From NCBI GenBank assembly GCA_964483245.1, contig CAZABP010000016.1:1-64000 (forward strand): 64,000 nt of DNA. The letters run 5' to 3'. Below are positions 32,689-41,165 of the stretch, in pieces; position 1 is the stretch's first letter, and each line of letters opens with the position of its first letter. A model generated the notes under the pieces. It made no database searches. It saw only the letters and a program-made list of their open reading frames with translations, and was not told where the DNA came from. A program made the translations under genes and the position numbers. The DNA comes from CAZABP01 sp964483245 (GTDB lineage: Bacteria > Planctomycetota > UBA1135 > UBA2386).

Positions 32689-34872
32689 ATGCTGCAGTCG
32701 GTTCGTGTCTCGTCAGCGGCAGGTGTTGTGCTCGCGATCTGGATCACAGACGGCAGCGCGGTAGCGCAGGCCGTCTTGCCGGATCCGTGGACCCTGACGC
32801 GAGAACTTCAAGCGCCCGCGAATGCGGCAGCGGCTTGCGACACCGTGCGAGGAAAGGTGGTGCTGTTCGGCGGACGACCCTGGGTCGCGTACTCCTCGGA
32901 CACCTGGCAGTGGGATGGGATGCGTTGGACGTTGCACTCGACCAGCGGTGGTCCGAGTGCGCGGATGCAGCACGCGATGGCCTACGACGCCGCGCGTCGT
33001 GTCGTCGTGTTGTTCGGTGGCATGGACAGCAATGGGTACGCGCTCGGCACCTGGCTGTTCGACGGGGTGGCCTGGCAACGCGCACCGGTGGCAAAGGAAC
33101 CAGGTCCTCGCCTGAACGCGGCCATGGCGTTCGACGCAGCACGCGGCGTGACGATCCTGTTCGGCGGCGACCGCGGAACACTGTTGGCGGACACCTGGCA
33201 GTGGGATGGAGCGCGATGGACGGAGCTTCCAGTGAATGGACCGCGCTCCCGTCACAGCCATGGCTTGGCCTACGACCCGCGGCGCCAACGGATCGTCTTG
33301 CATGGCGGATACCGCGAGGGGACGCATCCGCTGCAGGACACCTGGGAGTGGGATGGCCGGCAATGGTTGGCGACGCAGCCGGCGAATCTGCCACCGGGAA
33401 TGCACGGTGCTGCGTCGACGTACGATCCGGGTCTTGGTCGCTTCGTGCTGTTCGGCGCCGAGGACGAGACGACCAGCTTCTGGCAGTGGGATGGTCGCGA
33501 CTGGAGTCGAGTTCCCTATGTGCCGGTGCATCCGCGCGCCAGGCGAGGGGGTCTGTTGATCGCGGATACAGCCCACGACAAGTTGATGCTGGTCGGTGGC
33601 GCCGGTGTCGGCGAGGAAGCGAACATCAACTATCGCGGGACATGGCTCTGGGACGGGGTCCGTTGGGTCGAGCAGCAGCCTGACCGAGGGCTGCGCGGTG
33701 GCATCGTGGTCTACGATTCGTCGCGGCAGCGGCTCGTCGCCCTCGACATCCGAGGTGCGCATTGGGAGTGGGACGGGTTCGCCTGGCAGCGAGATCAACG
33801 CTGGTTGCAAGGTCCCCAGCGAATGCTCGCCGCCATGGCGTTCGATGGGTCACGGAACGAGATCGTCCTGTTCGGGGGTGCCGATGGAACGCAGCGAACT
33901 GCCGACACGTTCACCTGGTCGAGCTCGAGCGGGTGGAGACTGCGGCAGCCGGCCAGCTCCCCACCCGCGCTGCAGGCGCATTCGATGACGTATGACCGGG
34001 CTCGGCAGCGCGTGCTGCTGTTCGGCGAGGCGGGCCTGTGGGAATGGGACGGTCAGACGTGGCATCCGCGGCGGGCTCCGGGCGCCGAACCGGAGCCGCG
34101 CTGGGGCGCGGGGTTTGCGTACGACGATGCTCGGAGAGTCTCGGTCCTGTTCGGCGGCGATGGGTGGAGCGGCGAGCTCAACGACACCTGGTGTTGGGAT
34201 GGGTCGGTTTGGCGTCGTCAGCCGTCGCAGGTCGAACCGATCGGGCGGCGCAATCCTGTGTTCGCGTACGACGCTGCGCGCCGGCGCATCGTGATGTTCG
34301 GCGGGTCTCGCGGTTGGTGGACGAGCTGGTCGATGGCGGACACATGGGAATGGAACGGTGCGAGTTGGGGGTTCGTGAGCCGTATGTCCGAGGGTGCGGC
34401 CGGATCCGGGGTCTATGTCGAGCACCTGGGCGCCATGGTGCACCTGGATTTCCGCGGGCTCACGTGGGCCTACGCGCGCGACGCCAGGATCGAGTCCTCA
34501 CCGCTGGGGTCAGGCTGCGCGGGCGGAGGCACGGTACCGCGCCTGGGCAGCAACCTGCCGTACGTCGGCAACCCACGATTCGCGCTGGAACTCGTCGAAG
34601 CGCGGCCGCGCGCTGCTGGGCTTTTCATCCTGTCGCTGGGCATCGACCCACGCCCGGTCGGCGGCGAGTGTGTCCTCTACCTGCGTGATCCGTTGCTCCC
34701 GTTCGGCGTGACGACGACTGCTGCTGGTTACTCGGAGCTCGTGATGCCGATCCCACTCGAGCTGCAGCTGCGTGGCATGCGGGTCCATGCGCAGGCGTTC
34801 ATCGACGATCCGGGGCCGATGGCGCCGGGCTTCGCAGCGAGTGCCGCGCGCAAACTCGTGATCGGCGACTGA
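32689..34872 (+). CDS. Exported Kelch-repeat beta-propeller protein with LGxGC C-terminal domain
   Basis: A 727-residue exported protein. The signal peptide ends SAVAQ. About ten Kelch-like repeats of ~50-60 residues follow, each with a VVLFGG core and a DTWQWDG..W closing strand (VVLFGGRPW, VVVLFGGMDSN, VTILFGGDRG, IVLHGGYREG, ...). The C-terminal ~125 residues start SSPLGSGCAGGG and align by pattern with the end of the FG-GAP protein at 26606. GAGGAAGG just upstream (32673-32680) is a good ribosome site for ATG 32689. No oxidase residues are present, so it is likely a binding protein at the cell surface. Confidence 0.85.
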   Translation: MLQSVRVSSAAGVVLAIWITDGSAVAQAVLPDPWTLTRELQAPANAAAACDTVRGKVVLFGGRPWVAYSSDTWQWDGMRWTLHSTSGGPSARMQHAMAYDAARRVVVLFGGMDSNGYALGTWLFDGVAWQRAPVAKEPGPRLNAAMAFDAARGVTILFGGDRGTLLADTWQWDGARWTELPVNGPRSRHSHGLAYDPRRQRIVLHGGYREGTHPLQDTWEWDGRQWLATQPANLPPGMHGAASTYDPGLGRFVLFGAEDETTSFWQWDGRDWSRVPYVPVHPRARRGGLLIADTAHDKLMLVGGAGVGEEANINYRGTWLWDGVRWVEQQPDRGLRGGIVVYDSSRQRLVALDIRGAHWEWDGFAWQRDQRWLQGPQRMLAAMAFDGSRNEIVLFGGADGTQRTADTFTWSSSSGWRLRQPASSPPALQAHSMTYDRARQRVLLFGEAGLWEWDGQTWHPRRAPGAEPEPRWGAGFAYDDARRVSVLFGGDGWSGELNDTWCWDGSVWRRQPSQVEPIGRRNPVFAYDAARRRIVMFGGSRGWWTSWSMADTWEWNGASWGFVSRMSEGAAGSGVYVEHLGAMVHLDFRGLTWAYARDARIESSPLGSGCAGGGTVPRLGSNLPYVGNPRFALELVEARPRAAGLFILSLGIDPRPVGGECVLYLRDPLLPFGVTTTAAGYSELVMPIPLELQLRGMRVHAQAFIDDPGPMAPGFAASAARKLVIGD

Positions 34873-34906
34873 GGCGCTGCCGACGCCGCCACCAGACCTC
34901 AGCGCC
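34873..34906. terminator. Weak hairpin between convergent genes
   Basis: GGCGCTG (34873-34879) and CAGCGCC (34900-34906) can pair over a 20-nt loop, spanning the end of the Kelch gene and of the convergent EF-hand gene. There is no T run, so the terminator call is tentative. Confidence 0.25.
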
Positions 34907-37673
34907 CGCCCGCAGCTCCCGGCAACGTCGCCCCCGCTTCGCGCGCCGCGTCCTCGATGCGCTGTGCGTCCTCGGTCCGGCCGGCGCGCAGCAGCTCCTG
35001 CCGCACGAACCCGGCGTGCTCGATCGGGCTGCGGTTCAGCCCGTCCTTCTGCGTCGCGGAGCCCGGACGCGCGAGCAGGCCGGCGATCGCGGCGTCGCGG
35101 GCCTGGTCGAAGTCGCCGCGTTCGGCGAGCAGCCGCGCGCGTGCGGCCTGCCCGAGCGCGATGTAGTGGCGCGACGAATCGCCGAAGTCCGGCCGCGCGT
35201 CGATCGCGGCACCGAACTCCTGGATCGCGCGCGCGTAGGCGGCCAGCGCACGCTCGGCATCGCGGTTGGCGACCTCCTGCTCGGCGGCGACGAATGCGGC
35301 GAGCGCGCCGTACCAGCTCCAGGTGGTGGCATCGACGCCGGGCACCTGCAGCGCTGCAAACCCGGTGAGCAGTCCTTCGGCGCCACCTGCTTCGAGCAGC
35401 GCGGCGCGACCGTGCGCCTGGATCGCGACCGACAGTGGAAACCGGCGGATCGCCGCGCCGGCGAACTCGGCGTACGCGGCGCGCGCCTGCACGGTCGCGG
35501 CCCATTCGAGCGCCGTCGTGGCCAGTTGCTCGGTGCAGCCCGGCAGCGCGAGCAGCAGAGTGTACGCCGCACGCAGATCGGCGATCCAGGTCGCCGGCCA
35601 GTCGTCGCCGCCGGTCATCGCGGAGTACTGCTTGCGCAGCCGGCAGGACGCGAACGTGTCGAGCACCGCGGCGGCGAGCGGAGTGTCCGCTTCGGCGGCG
35701 AGGCCGGGCAGCGCCTGCTCGGCGTGCTCGAGCGCGGCATCGAGGTCGTTGCTCAGGTAGCTGCTCCAGGCGAGGTAGCCGTGCGCGCGGTGCGCCGGCG
35801 CGCCGTCCGCCAGCGCGCGTTTCGCCGCCGCCTGCGCGTCCTGGAACAGGAAGCCCGGGTCCTTCCCTTCCGCCTGCCGGGCGAACGCGTACTGCAGCGT
35901 CGTCTCGGCGAGTGCGAGCCGCGCCGCTGCATCGTCCGGCGTCGCCTTCAGCTTGCCGTCCAGCTCGGACAGCTTCGCGTCGAGCGCGTCGGCATCGAGG
36001 GCAGGCATCGGCCGCGCCGCAGCGAGCGCGCGCGACCAGCGCGCGGTGTCCAGCAGCTCGGAGGGCGCGCGCAGCCCGCGCGCGAGCTGCGCCAGCGTCT
36101 TCGCCTGCGCGTCGTCGCCGCGCGGCTTCGCCCAGACCTCCACGGCGTCGCATAGCTTCGCGAGCAGCGCGGTGTCCCGATCTGCCTGGCGCAGCGCTTC
36201 GGTCAGCAGCTCCGGCGTGGCCGGCGCCGGGTGTGCGGCGATCGCGAGGAGGCCGGCGTGGCGGACCTTCGCATCCGGATCGCGCAACGCCAGGCGCACG
36301 AGCTCGGGATGTGCCGTGGCGCGCGCCGGCTCCAGCGCGGCCGTCGCCAGCCGCGCGCGCGTCGCGGCATCGGCGGCGAGGAACCTCCGCTCCAGCTCGT
36401 CGCGGTGCGATGCGTCCGGGCTGCTGAGCAGCTGCGCCTCGGTCAGCGATGCGGCGGGCGCCGTCTTCGGCTCCGGCCTGCCGTGCTCGCGCAGCGCCTG
36501 GTCGATCGGCTCCAGCCCCGCCGTCAGGAAGATGTCGAACAGGATCGTGCCATCCGGCGCGACGCCGACGTGCCGCGGTGCGACGCGGTTGTTGCGGAAG
36601 TACCGCTCGAACACCAGCGGCTCGATCGCGATGTGCTCCTGGTTGACGATGCGGCCGAAGCGCCGATCCGGCAGCCGCCGCCCGCGGTCGTCGTGGTCGG
36701 CCGGATTGCGCCGGTCCGGCGACGCCACGACGCAGATGAACCCGTCGGCGAGGGCGCCGAACTCCGGGTCGCGGTAGCGGCCCCAGGCGAGCTGCTCGCA
36801 GGCACTCTCCCCATCCATGTTGACGCAGATCAACAACGGCTTGCCGGTCGCCTGCGACAGCGCGAGGGCATCGTCGAGGTTGCGCTGCCACGGCATCTGC
36901 GGCGGCAATGCACGGCGCGCCTCGAGGTCGAGTGCGTCACCGCGCGGACCGGCCCGCGATGCACGTGCCGGTCGGAGCTCCGCGGCTGCGAGGTCGCCGT
37001 CCTTGTTCGCATCGAGCGTGCGGTGGATGCGCGCGAGATCCGCGGCTGTGATCTGACCGTCGCCACTGGCGTCGAGATCGCTGGCGATCGTCAGCAGGAA
37101 GACGCCGGGAGTCACGGCGCCCGGCCGGTCGTCCGGGTCCGGTCCAGCGCGCTCGGCTGCTGCCAGTGCCGGTGCGAACGCCGCTGCAGGCAGTGCACCT
37201 TCGGCCGGGAACTGCGCCGTCCACGCGTCCCATTCGGCGCGCGTGACGTTGCGATCGCCGTCGGCATCGCTGGCGCGGAACAGGATCGTGCGCACGAAAC
37301 CGGCCAGCGCATCCCCGCGCTGCCCGCGCCCCCCGGACTCGCTGCGTTGCACGATCGTGTCGCCGTCGCGGTCGGCGGCTGCGTGCAGGCCTGCGAGCTC
37401 CGCCCTCGTCGCGGCGCCATCACCGTCGGCATCCAGCACCGTGACGACCAGGCGCTGCTTCAACCCCTCGACGTCGAACGTGTCGTCCGCGCGGCGCAGC
37501 GCCAACACCAGGGCATCCCACTCGGTGCGCGCGACGGCGCCATTGCGGTCCTGGTCGGCGCAACGCGCGAGCACGGCGCTGCCGAACATCCCGCCACGGC
37601 CGGCATCCTGCGCAGCGAGCGGAGCGAAGAACGCCGCTGCCAGCGCAGCGGACGGGAGGAGGAGTCGGTGCAT
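34899..37673 (-). CDS. Exported EF-hand / thioredoxin-fold / HEAT-TPR multidomain protein
   Basis: A 924-residue exported protein. The start at 37673 opens a signal peptide ending FFAPLAAQ. Residues about 30-270 hold five or more EF-hand-like loops (DQDRNGAVARTEW, DADGDGAATRAEL, DADGDRNVTRAEW, DASGDGQITAADL, DANKDGDLAAAEL). A thioredoxin-like segment follows (ALALSQATGKPLLICVNMDG) but lacks a CXXC pair. Then come short HEAT-type repeats (RDELERRFLAADAATRARLA) and a TPR-like C-terminal half. No good Shine-Dalgarno is seen. The Ca2+-loop/thioredoxin mix suggests an extracytoplasmic structural or sensory role; the function is not known. Confidence 0.75.
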   Translation of the reverse strand: MHRLLLPSAALAAAFFAPLAAQDAGRGGMFGSAVLARCADQDRNGAVARTEWDALVLALRRADDTFDVEGLKQRLVVTVLDADGDGAATRAELAGLHAAADRDGDTIVQRSESGGRGQRGDALAGFVRTILFRASDADGDRNVTRAEWDAWTAQFPAEGALPAAAFAPALAAAERAGPDPDDRPGAVTPGVFLLTIASDLDASGDGQITAADLARIHRTLDANKDGDLAAAELRPARASRAGPRGDALDLEARRALPPQMPWQRNLDDALALSQATGKPLLICVNMDGESACEQLAWGRYRDPEFGALADGFICVVASPDRRNPADHDDRGRRLPDRRFGRIVNQEHIAIEPLVFERYFRNNRVAPRHVGVAPDGTILFDIFLTAGLEPIDQALREHGRPEPKTAPAASLTEAQLLSSPDASHRDELERRFLAADAATRARLATAALEPARATAHPELVRLALRDPDAKVRHAGLLAIAAHPAPATPELLTEALRQADRDTALLAKLCDAVEVWAKPRGDDAQAKTLAQLARGLRAPSELLDTARWSRALAAARPMPALDADALDAKLSELDGKLKATPDDAAARLALAETTLQYAFARQAEGKDPGFLFQDAQAAAKRALADGAPAHRAHGYLAWSSYLSNDLDAALEHAEQALPGLAAEADTPLAAAVLDTFASCRLRKQYSAMTGGDDWPATWIADLRAAYTLLLALPGCTEQLATTALEWAATVQARAAYAEFAGAAIRRFPLSVAIQAHGRAALLEAGGAEGLLTGFAALQVPGVDATTWSWYGALAAFVAAEQEVANRDAERALAAYARAIQEFGAAIDARPDFGDSSRHYIALGQAARARLLAERGDFDQARDAAIAGLLARPGSATQKDGLNRSPIEHAGFVRQELLRAGRTEDAQRIEDAAREAGATLPGAAGGR

Positions 37674-37825
37674 CGGGAGGGTCGTGGATCGGGCAGGGCG
37701 GCCGGAGGGGGTAGTCAAGCCCGCGGCGGGCGTGGCGCCAGCGGGGGAAGCGCTCGGTTGCGTCCTTTCGACCGGTCCGACGTCTTGGCAGGCAGCCACC
37801 TACGATCCAGAACGAGCGACGACCG

Positions 37826-38644
37826 ATGACGAACGAAACCCCGATGCATCCGACCTCCGATGACGTGCGCGCGACGGTGCGGGAGCGCTACGGCGCGATC
37901 GCCGATGGGGGCCCGGGCTGTTGCGGGCCGGCGCCGAGCGGCTGCTGCGCCCCGGACGCCTCCGGCGATCCGCAGCTCGCGACGACGCTCGGCTACACGC
38001 CCGACGACCTGCGGGCGGCGCCGGAGGGCGCCAACCTCGGGCTCGGCTGCGGCAATCCGACCGCGATCGCCGCGCTGCGGCCGGGCCAGACCGTGCTCGA
38101 CCTCGGCGCCGGTGCCGGCTTCGACGCGTTCCTGTCCGCGCGTGCCGTCGGGCCGAGCGGTCGCGTGATCGGCGTCGACATGACGCCGCAGATGATCGCG
38201 CGGGCGCGCGCCAATCAGCACCGCGCGGGGCTCCGCAACGTCGAGTTCCGACTCGGCGAGATCGAGCACCTGCCGGTCGCCGATGCCAGCGTCGACGTCG
38301 TGATCTCGAACTGCGTGATCAACCTGTCGCCCGACAAGCCCAGCGTGTTCGCCGAAGCGTTCCGCGTGCTGCGGCCAGGCGGGCGACTCGCAATCGCCGA
38401 CATCGTGGCGCTGCGGCCGATCCCGGCGGAGGTCCGCGCCGACTTCGAACTCTGGACCGGCTGCGTCGCCGGCGCGGCGCCGGTCGACGAGCTGCGGGGG
38501 ATGTTGCAGGCCGCCGGGTTCGTCGACGTCCGGATCCTGACCAAGGATGGGAGCCGCGAGCTCGTCGAGTCCTGGTTCCCGGGGCGTGGCGTCGAGGCAT
38601 TCGTGGCCTCCGCGTCGATCGAAGCGATCAAGCCGGCACCGTGA
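37826..38644 (+). CDS. arsM: Arsenite S-adenosylmethionine methyltransferase
   Basis: A 272-residue cytoplasmic enzyme that methylates As(III) using SAM. Motif I is LDLGAGAGFDAFLSA; the substrate cysteines expected for ArsM are present: Cys75 (LGLGCGNP), Cys163 (SNCVINLSPDK) and Cys213 (LWTGCVAG). An extra Cys cluster (CCGPAPSGCC, residues 32-41) is common in bacterial ArsM. The start at 37826 gives normal length. Its TGA overlaps the ATG of a SigZ-like sigma factor. No arsR, arsB or arsC gene is adjacent. It diverges from the EF-hand gene across 152 bp. Confidence 0.94.
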   Translation: MTNETPMHPTSDDVRATVRERYGAIADGGPGCCGPAPSGCCAPDASGDPQLATTLGYTPDDLRAAPEGANLGLGCGNPTAIAALRPGQTVLDLGAGAGFDAFLSARAVGPSGRVIGVDMTPQMIARARANQHRAGLRNVEFRLGEIEHLPVADASVDVVISNCVINLSPDKPSVFAEAFRVLRPGGRLAIADIVALRPIPAEVRADFELWTGCVAGAAPVDELRGMLQAAGFVDVRILTKDGSRELVESWFPGRGVEAFVASASIEAIKPAP

Positions 38645-39198
38645 TGGAAGCGATCCTGCAGCAGGCCTGGGAGCAGTTCGCCGGCGAGCTGCGGAGCTAT
38701 CTGCGCCGGCGCGTCCGCGACGAGCACACGGCCGAAGACCTGCTGCAGGACGTGTTCGTGCGGGCTGCGCGCCAGCTGCGATCCGGCGACGAGCCGGCGC
38801 AGCTGTCGGCCTGGCTGTTCCGCGTCGCGCACAACGCCGTTGTCGATCACTACCGCGCGCGGCAGCGGGAACGCGTCGTCGATGCAGCGGCGGAAGGGGA
38901 ACCCACCGCCGCCGAGCCGGCGGAGCTGGGCTGCCTGCAGCAGTCGTTCCGGCAGTTCGTGCACGCACTGCCGCCCGAGTATCGCGAGGCGTTCCTGTTG
39001 ACCGAGCTCGAGGGAGTCTCGCAGGTCGAGCTCGCGCGGCAGCTGGGGATCCCGGTCTCGACCGCGAAGTCGCGCGTGCAGCGCGCGCGCAAGCTGCTGC
39101 GCAAGGCGTTCCTGGACTGCTGCGACTTCGAGTTCGACCGGCGCGGCCGGGCGTTCGACTGGCGGCGCCGTCCCGGCGGCGGGTGTTCGAATTGCTGA
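38644..39198 (+). CDS. sigZ: SigZ-like ECF sigma factor
   Basis: A 184-residue ECF sigma factor. Region 2 is at about residues 10-75 (LRSYLRRRVRDEHTAEDLLQ, DVFVRAARQL) and region 4 at about 105-165 (LPPEYREAFLLTELEGVSQ, VELARQLGIPVSTAKSRVQR). The C-terminal tail DCCDFEFDRRGRAFDW plus a final CSNC adds four cysteines and is characteristic of SigZ-type factors. It is translationally coupled to arsM by TGATG, so it may control or respond to metal(loid)/redox stress; this is inferred from linkage. No anti-sigma gene follows. Confidence 0.88.
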   Translation: MEAILQQAWEQFAGELRSYLRRRVRDEHTAEDLLQDVFVRAARQLRSGDEPAQLSAWLFRVAHNAVVDHYRARQRERVVDAAAEGEPTAAEPAELGCLQQSFRQFVHALPPEYREAFLLTELEGVSQVELARQLGIPVSTAKSRVQRARKLLRKAFLDCCDFEFDRRGRAFDWRRRPGGGCSNC

Positions 39199-39202
39199 TC
39201 GG

Positions 39203-39502
39203 TCAGCGCTCGTACTCGGCGATCACCGTCGTGCCGGCGACTGCGCTGGTGAACCAGCGCGCCTTGATCGCCAGGTAATCCGGGTGCGCGAAGAACGCAT
39301 CGCGCTGTGCGCGGCTGCCGAACCAGATCGTGAACAGGCGGTTGATCGGATGCGGCGCCTCGGAGCGCAGCACGCGCGCGATCGTGAAGTCGTAGCGGAA
39401 CCCGCCGTCATGTGCGGCCAGGAGGGGAGACATCGCGTCGCGGTAGCGCTGGTAGAGCGCGTCGTCCGTGACATGCAGGCCGACCAACATCTCGAGCGTC
39501 AT
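39203..39502 (-). CDS. DUF1330-like small protein (dimeric alpha/beta barrel)
   Basis: A 99-residue protein beginning MTLEMLVGLHVTDDALYQRY and ending AGTTVIAEYER. Size, strand order and the FGSRAQRDAFFAHPDYLAIK helix resemble DUF1330/NIPSNAP-type ferredoxin-like dimers, but the catalytic role is unknown. The ATG at 39502 was chosen because earlier residues are Arg-rich shadow. It converges with the sigma factor gene, ending 4 bp apart, and diverges from modA. Confidence 0.75.
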   Translation of the reverse strand: MTLEMLVGLHVTDDALYQRYRDAMSPLLAAHDGGFRYDFTIARVLRSEAPHPINRLFTIWFGSRAQRDAFFAHPDYLAIKARWFTSAVAGTTVIAEYER

Positions 39503-39606
39503 GGGGGGAATCCGTAGCGAGCCAGGTCGAAACGCGCGAGCGCCGCGCGCGCAACCTTGCTCCACCCGGAGCGGACGGCTAGGAGAGTGCGGCGTCCGCT
39601 TTCCCG

Positions 39607-40377
39607 ATGCGATCCTTCCGCGCGAGCCGGCTCCCGATCCTCGCGGCTCTGCTGCTGCCGCTCTCGCTGTTGCTCTGCGCCTGCCGCGATGCGGGCACCG
39701 CCGGGCGCCCGGCGATCCTGTTCGCCGCAGCATCGTTGACCAAGCCGTTCCAGGAGCTCGCCGCTGCGTTCGAGCGCAGCCATCCGGGACAGCGCGTCGA
39801 GCTGCACTTCGCCGGCACGCCGCAGCTCGTCGTGCAGCTGCAGGCCGGTGCGCCGGCCGACCTGCTGGCGTCGGCCGACCTGACCAACATGCAACGTGTC
39901 GTCGAGCTGGGGCGCACGGTGTCGCCGCCGGTCCCGTTCGCGCGCAACCGGTTGACGATCGTGACGGCGGCTGCGAATCCGCACGCGATCCGCAGCCTCG
40001 CCGATCTCGCGCGCGCGGAGCTGCGCGTGCTGCTGTGCGGGCCGGAGGTGCCGGCCGGGCGCTATGCGCGCGAGGCGGTGGCCAAGGCCGGGATCACGGT
40101 GCAGTCCCGCTCGGATGAGCCGAGCGTCAAGGCCGTCGTCAGCAAGATCCGTCTCGGCGAAGCGGACGCCGGGATCGTCTACGTGACCGACGCGACCGCC
40201 GCGGGCCCGGACGTCGCCGCCGTGCCGATCCCGGACGAGCACAACGTCGTCGCGAGCTATCCGGTTGCGTTGCTGCATGGCGGCCATGCCCCGCAGGTCG
40301 CGGCTGCGTTCCTCGCGTTCCTGCGCGCGGACGAGGGGCAGCGGATCCTGCAGGCCAGCGGATTCCTGCGCCCGTGA
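39607..40377 (+). CDS. modA: Molybdate ABC transporter substrate-binding lipoprotein
   Basis: A 256-residue periplasmic-side binding protein. Signal and lipobox are PLSLLLCAC. The molybdate-binding protein pattern is present: ILFAAASLTKPFQELA at the N-terminus, FAGTPQLVVQLQAGAPADLLASAD, and later IVYVTDATAAGPDVAAVPIP. Its stop overlaps the GTG of modB. First gene of modABC. No ModE-type regulator or Mo-cofactor riboswitch is recognisable in the 104-bp leader. Confidence 0.94.
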   Translation: MRSFRASRLPILAALLLPLSLLLCACRDAGTAGRPAILFAAASLTKPFQELAAAFERSHPGQRVELHFAGTPQLVVQLQAGAPADLLASADLTNMQRVVELGRTVSPPVPFARNRLTIVTAAANPHAIRSLADLARAELRVLLCGPEVPAGRYAREAVAKAGITVQSRSDEPSVKAVVSKIRLGEADAGIVYVTDATAAGPDVAAVPIPDEHNVVASYPVALLHGGHAPQVAAAFLAFLRADEGQRILQASGFLRP

Positions 40378-41165
40378 GCGGCGGCCGGAACATCGCGTCG
40401 TGCGTGCTGCCGCTGGTCGCGACGCTGGTCGCGCTGTTCTTCCTGCTGCCGCTGCTCGGGCTCGTGCTGCAGACGCCATGGGGCCGCGCGGCGGAACTGC
40501 TCGGTTCCACACCGGTGTTGGGCGCCCTCTGGCTCTCGTTGCAATGCTCGCTCGCGGCGGCGGCGATCTGCTGCCTGCTCGGCCTCCCGCTCGCCGCGTG
40601 GCTCGCCGCCGGTGACGACCGGCGGCGCCGCGGCGTGCGGGTGCTGGTGACGCTGCCGATGGTGCTGCCCCCGGTGGTCGGCGGCGTCGCGCTGCTGCTC
40701 GCCTATGGACGCAACGGGATCGCCGGCACGCTGCTCGAAGACTGGCTCGGGGTCCTGATGCCGTTCACGACGGCCGGCGTCGTGATCGCCGAGACCTACG
40801 TCGCGATGCCGTTCTTCGTGTTGACGGCCGAAGCGGGACTGCGCTCGTGCGACCGTCGCTACGCGCAGGCCGCGGCGACGCTCGGCGCCGGGCCGCTGCG
40901 TGCGTTCCTGACCGTGACGCTGCCGATGGTCGCGCCGTCGCTGCGTGCCGGGCTCGTCGTCGCCTGGGCCCGCGCGCTCGGCGAGTTCGGCGCGACGATC
41001 ACATTCGCCGGAAACCTCGCCGGGCATACGCGCACGATGCCGCTCGCGGTCTACGTCGCGCTCGAAACGGACCCGGATGCCGCGATCCTGCTGAGCCTGC
41101 TGCTGGTGGCGGTGTCGGTCGTGTTGTTGTTCGCGTTGCGGCGCCATTGGTGGCCGGCGAGGTGA
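40374..41165 (+). CDS. modB: Molybdate ABC transporter permease
   Basis: A 263-residue inner-membrane permease with about five to six transmembrane helices. The cytoplasmic EAA-like loop is visible (AATLGAGPLRAFLTVTLPMV), followed by a GEFGATITFAGNLAG segment typical of ModB. Starts with GTG overlapping the modA stop and ends by overlapping the modC ATG (TGATG). Confidence 0.94.
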   Translation: MSGGRNIASCVLPLVATLVALFFLLPLLGLVLQTPWGRAAELLGSTPVLGALWLSLQCSLAAAAICCLLGLPLAAWLAAGDDRRRRGVRVLVTLPMVLPPVVGGVALLLAYGRNGIAGTLLEDWLGVLMPFTTAGVVIAETYVAMPFFVLTAEAGLRSCDRRYAQAAATLGAGPLRAFLTVTLPMVAPSLRAGLVVAWARALGEFGATITFAGNLAGHTRTMPLAVYVALETDPDAAILLSLLLVAVSVVLLFALRRHWWPAR

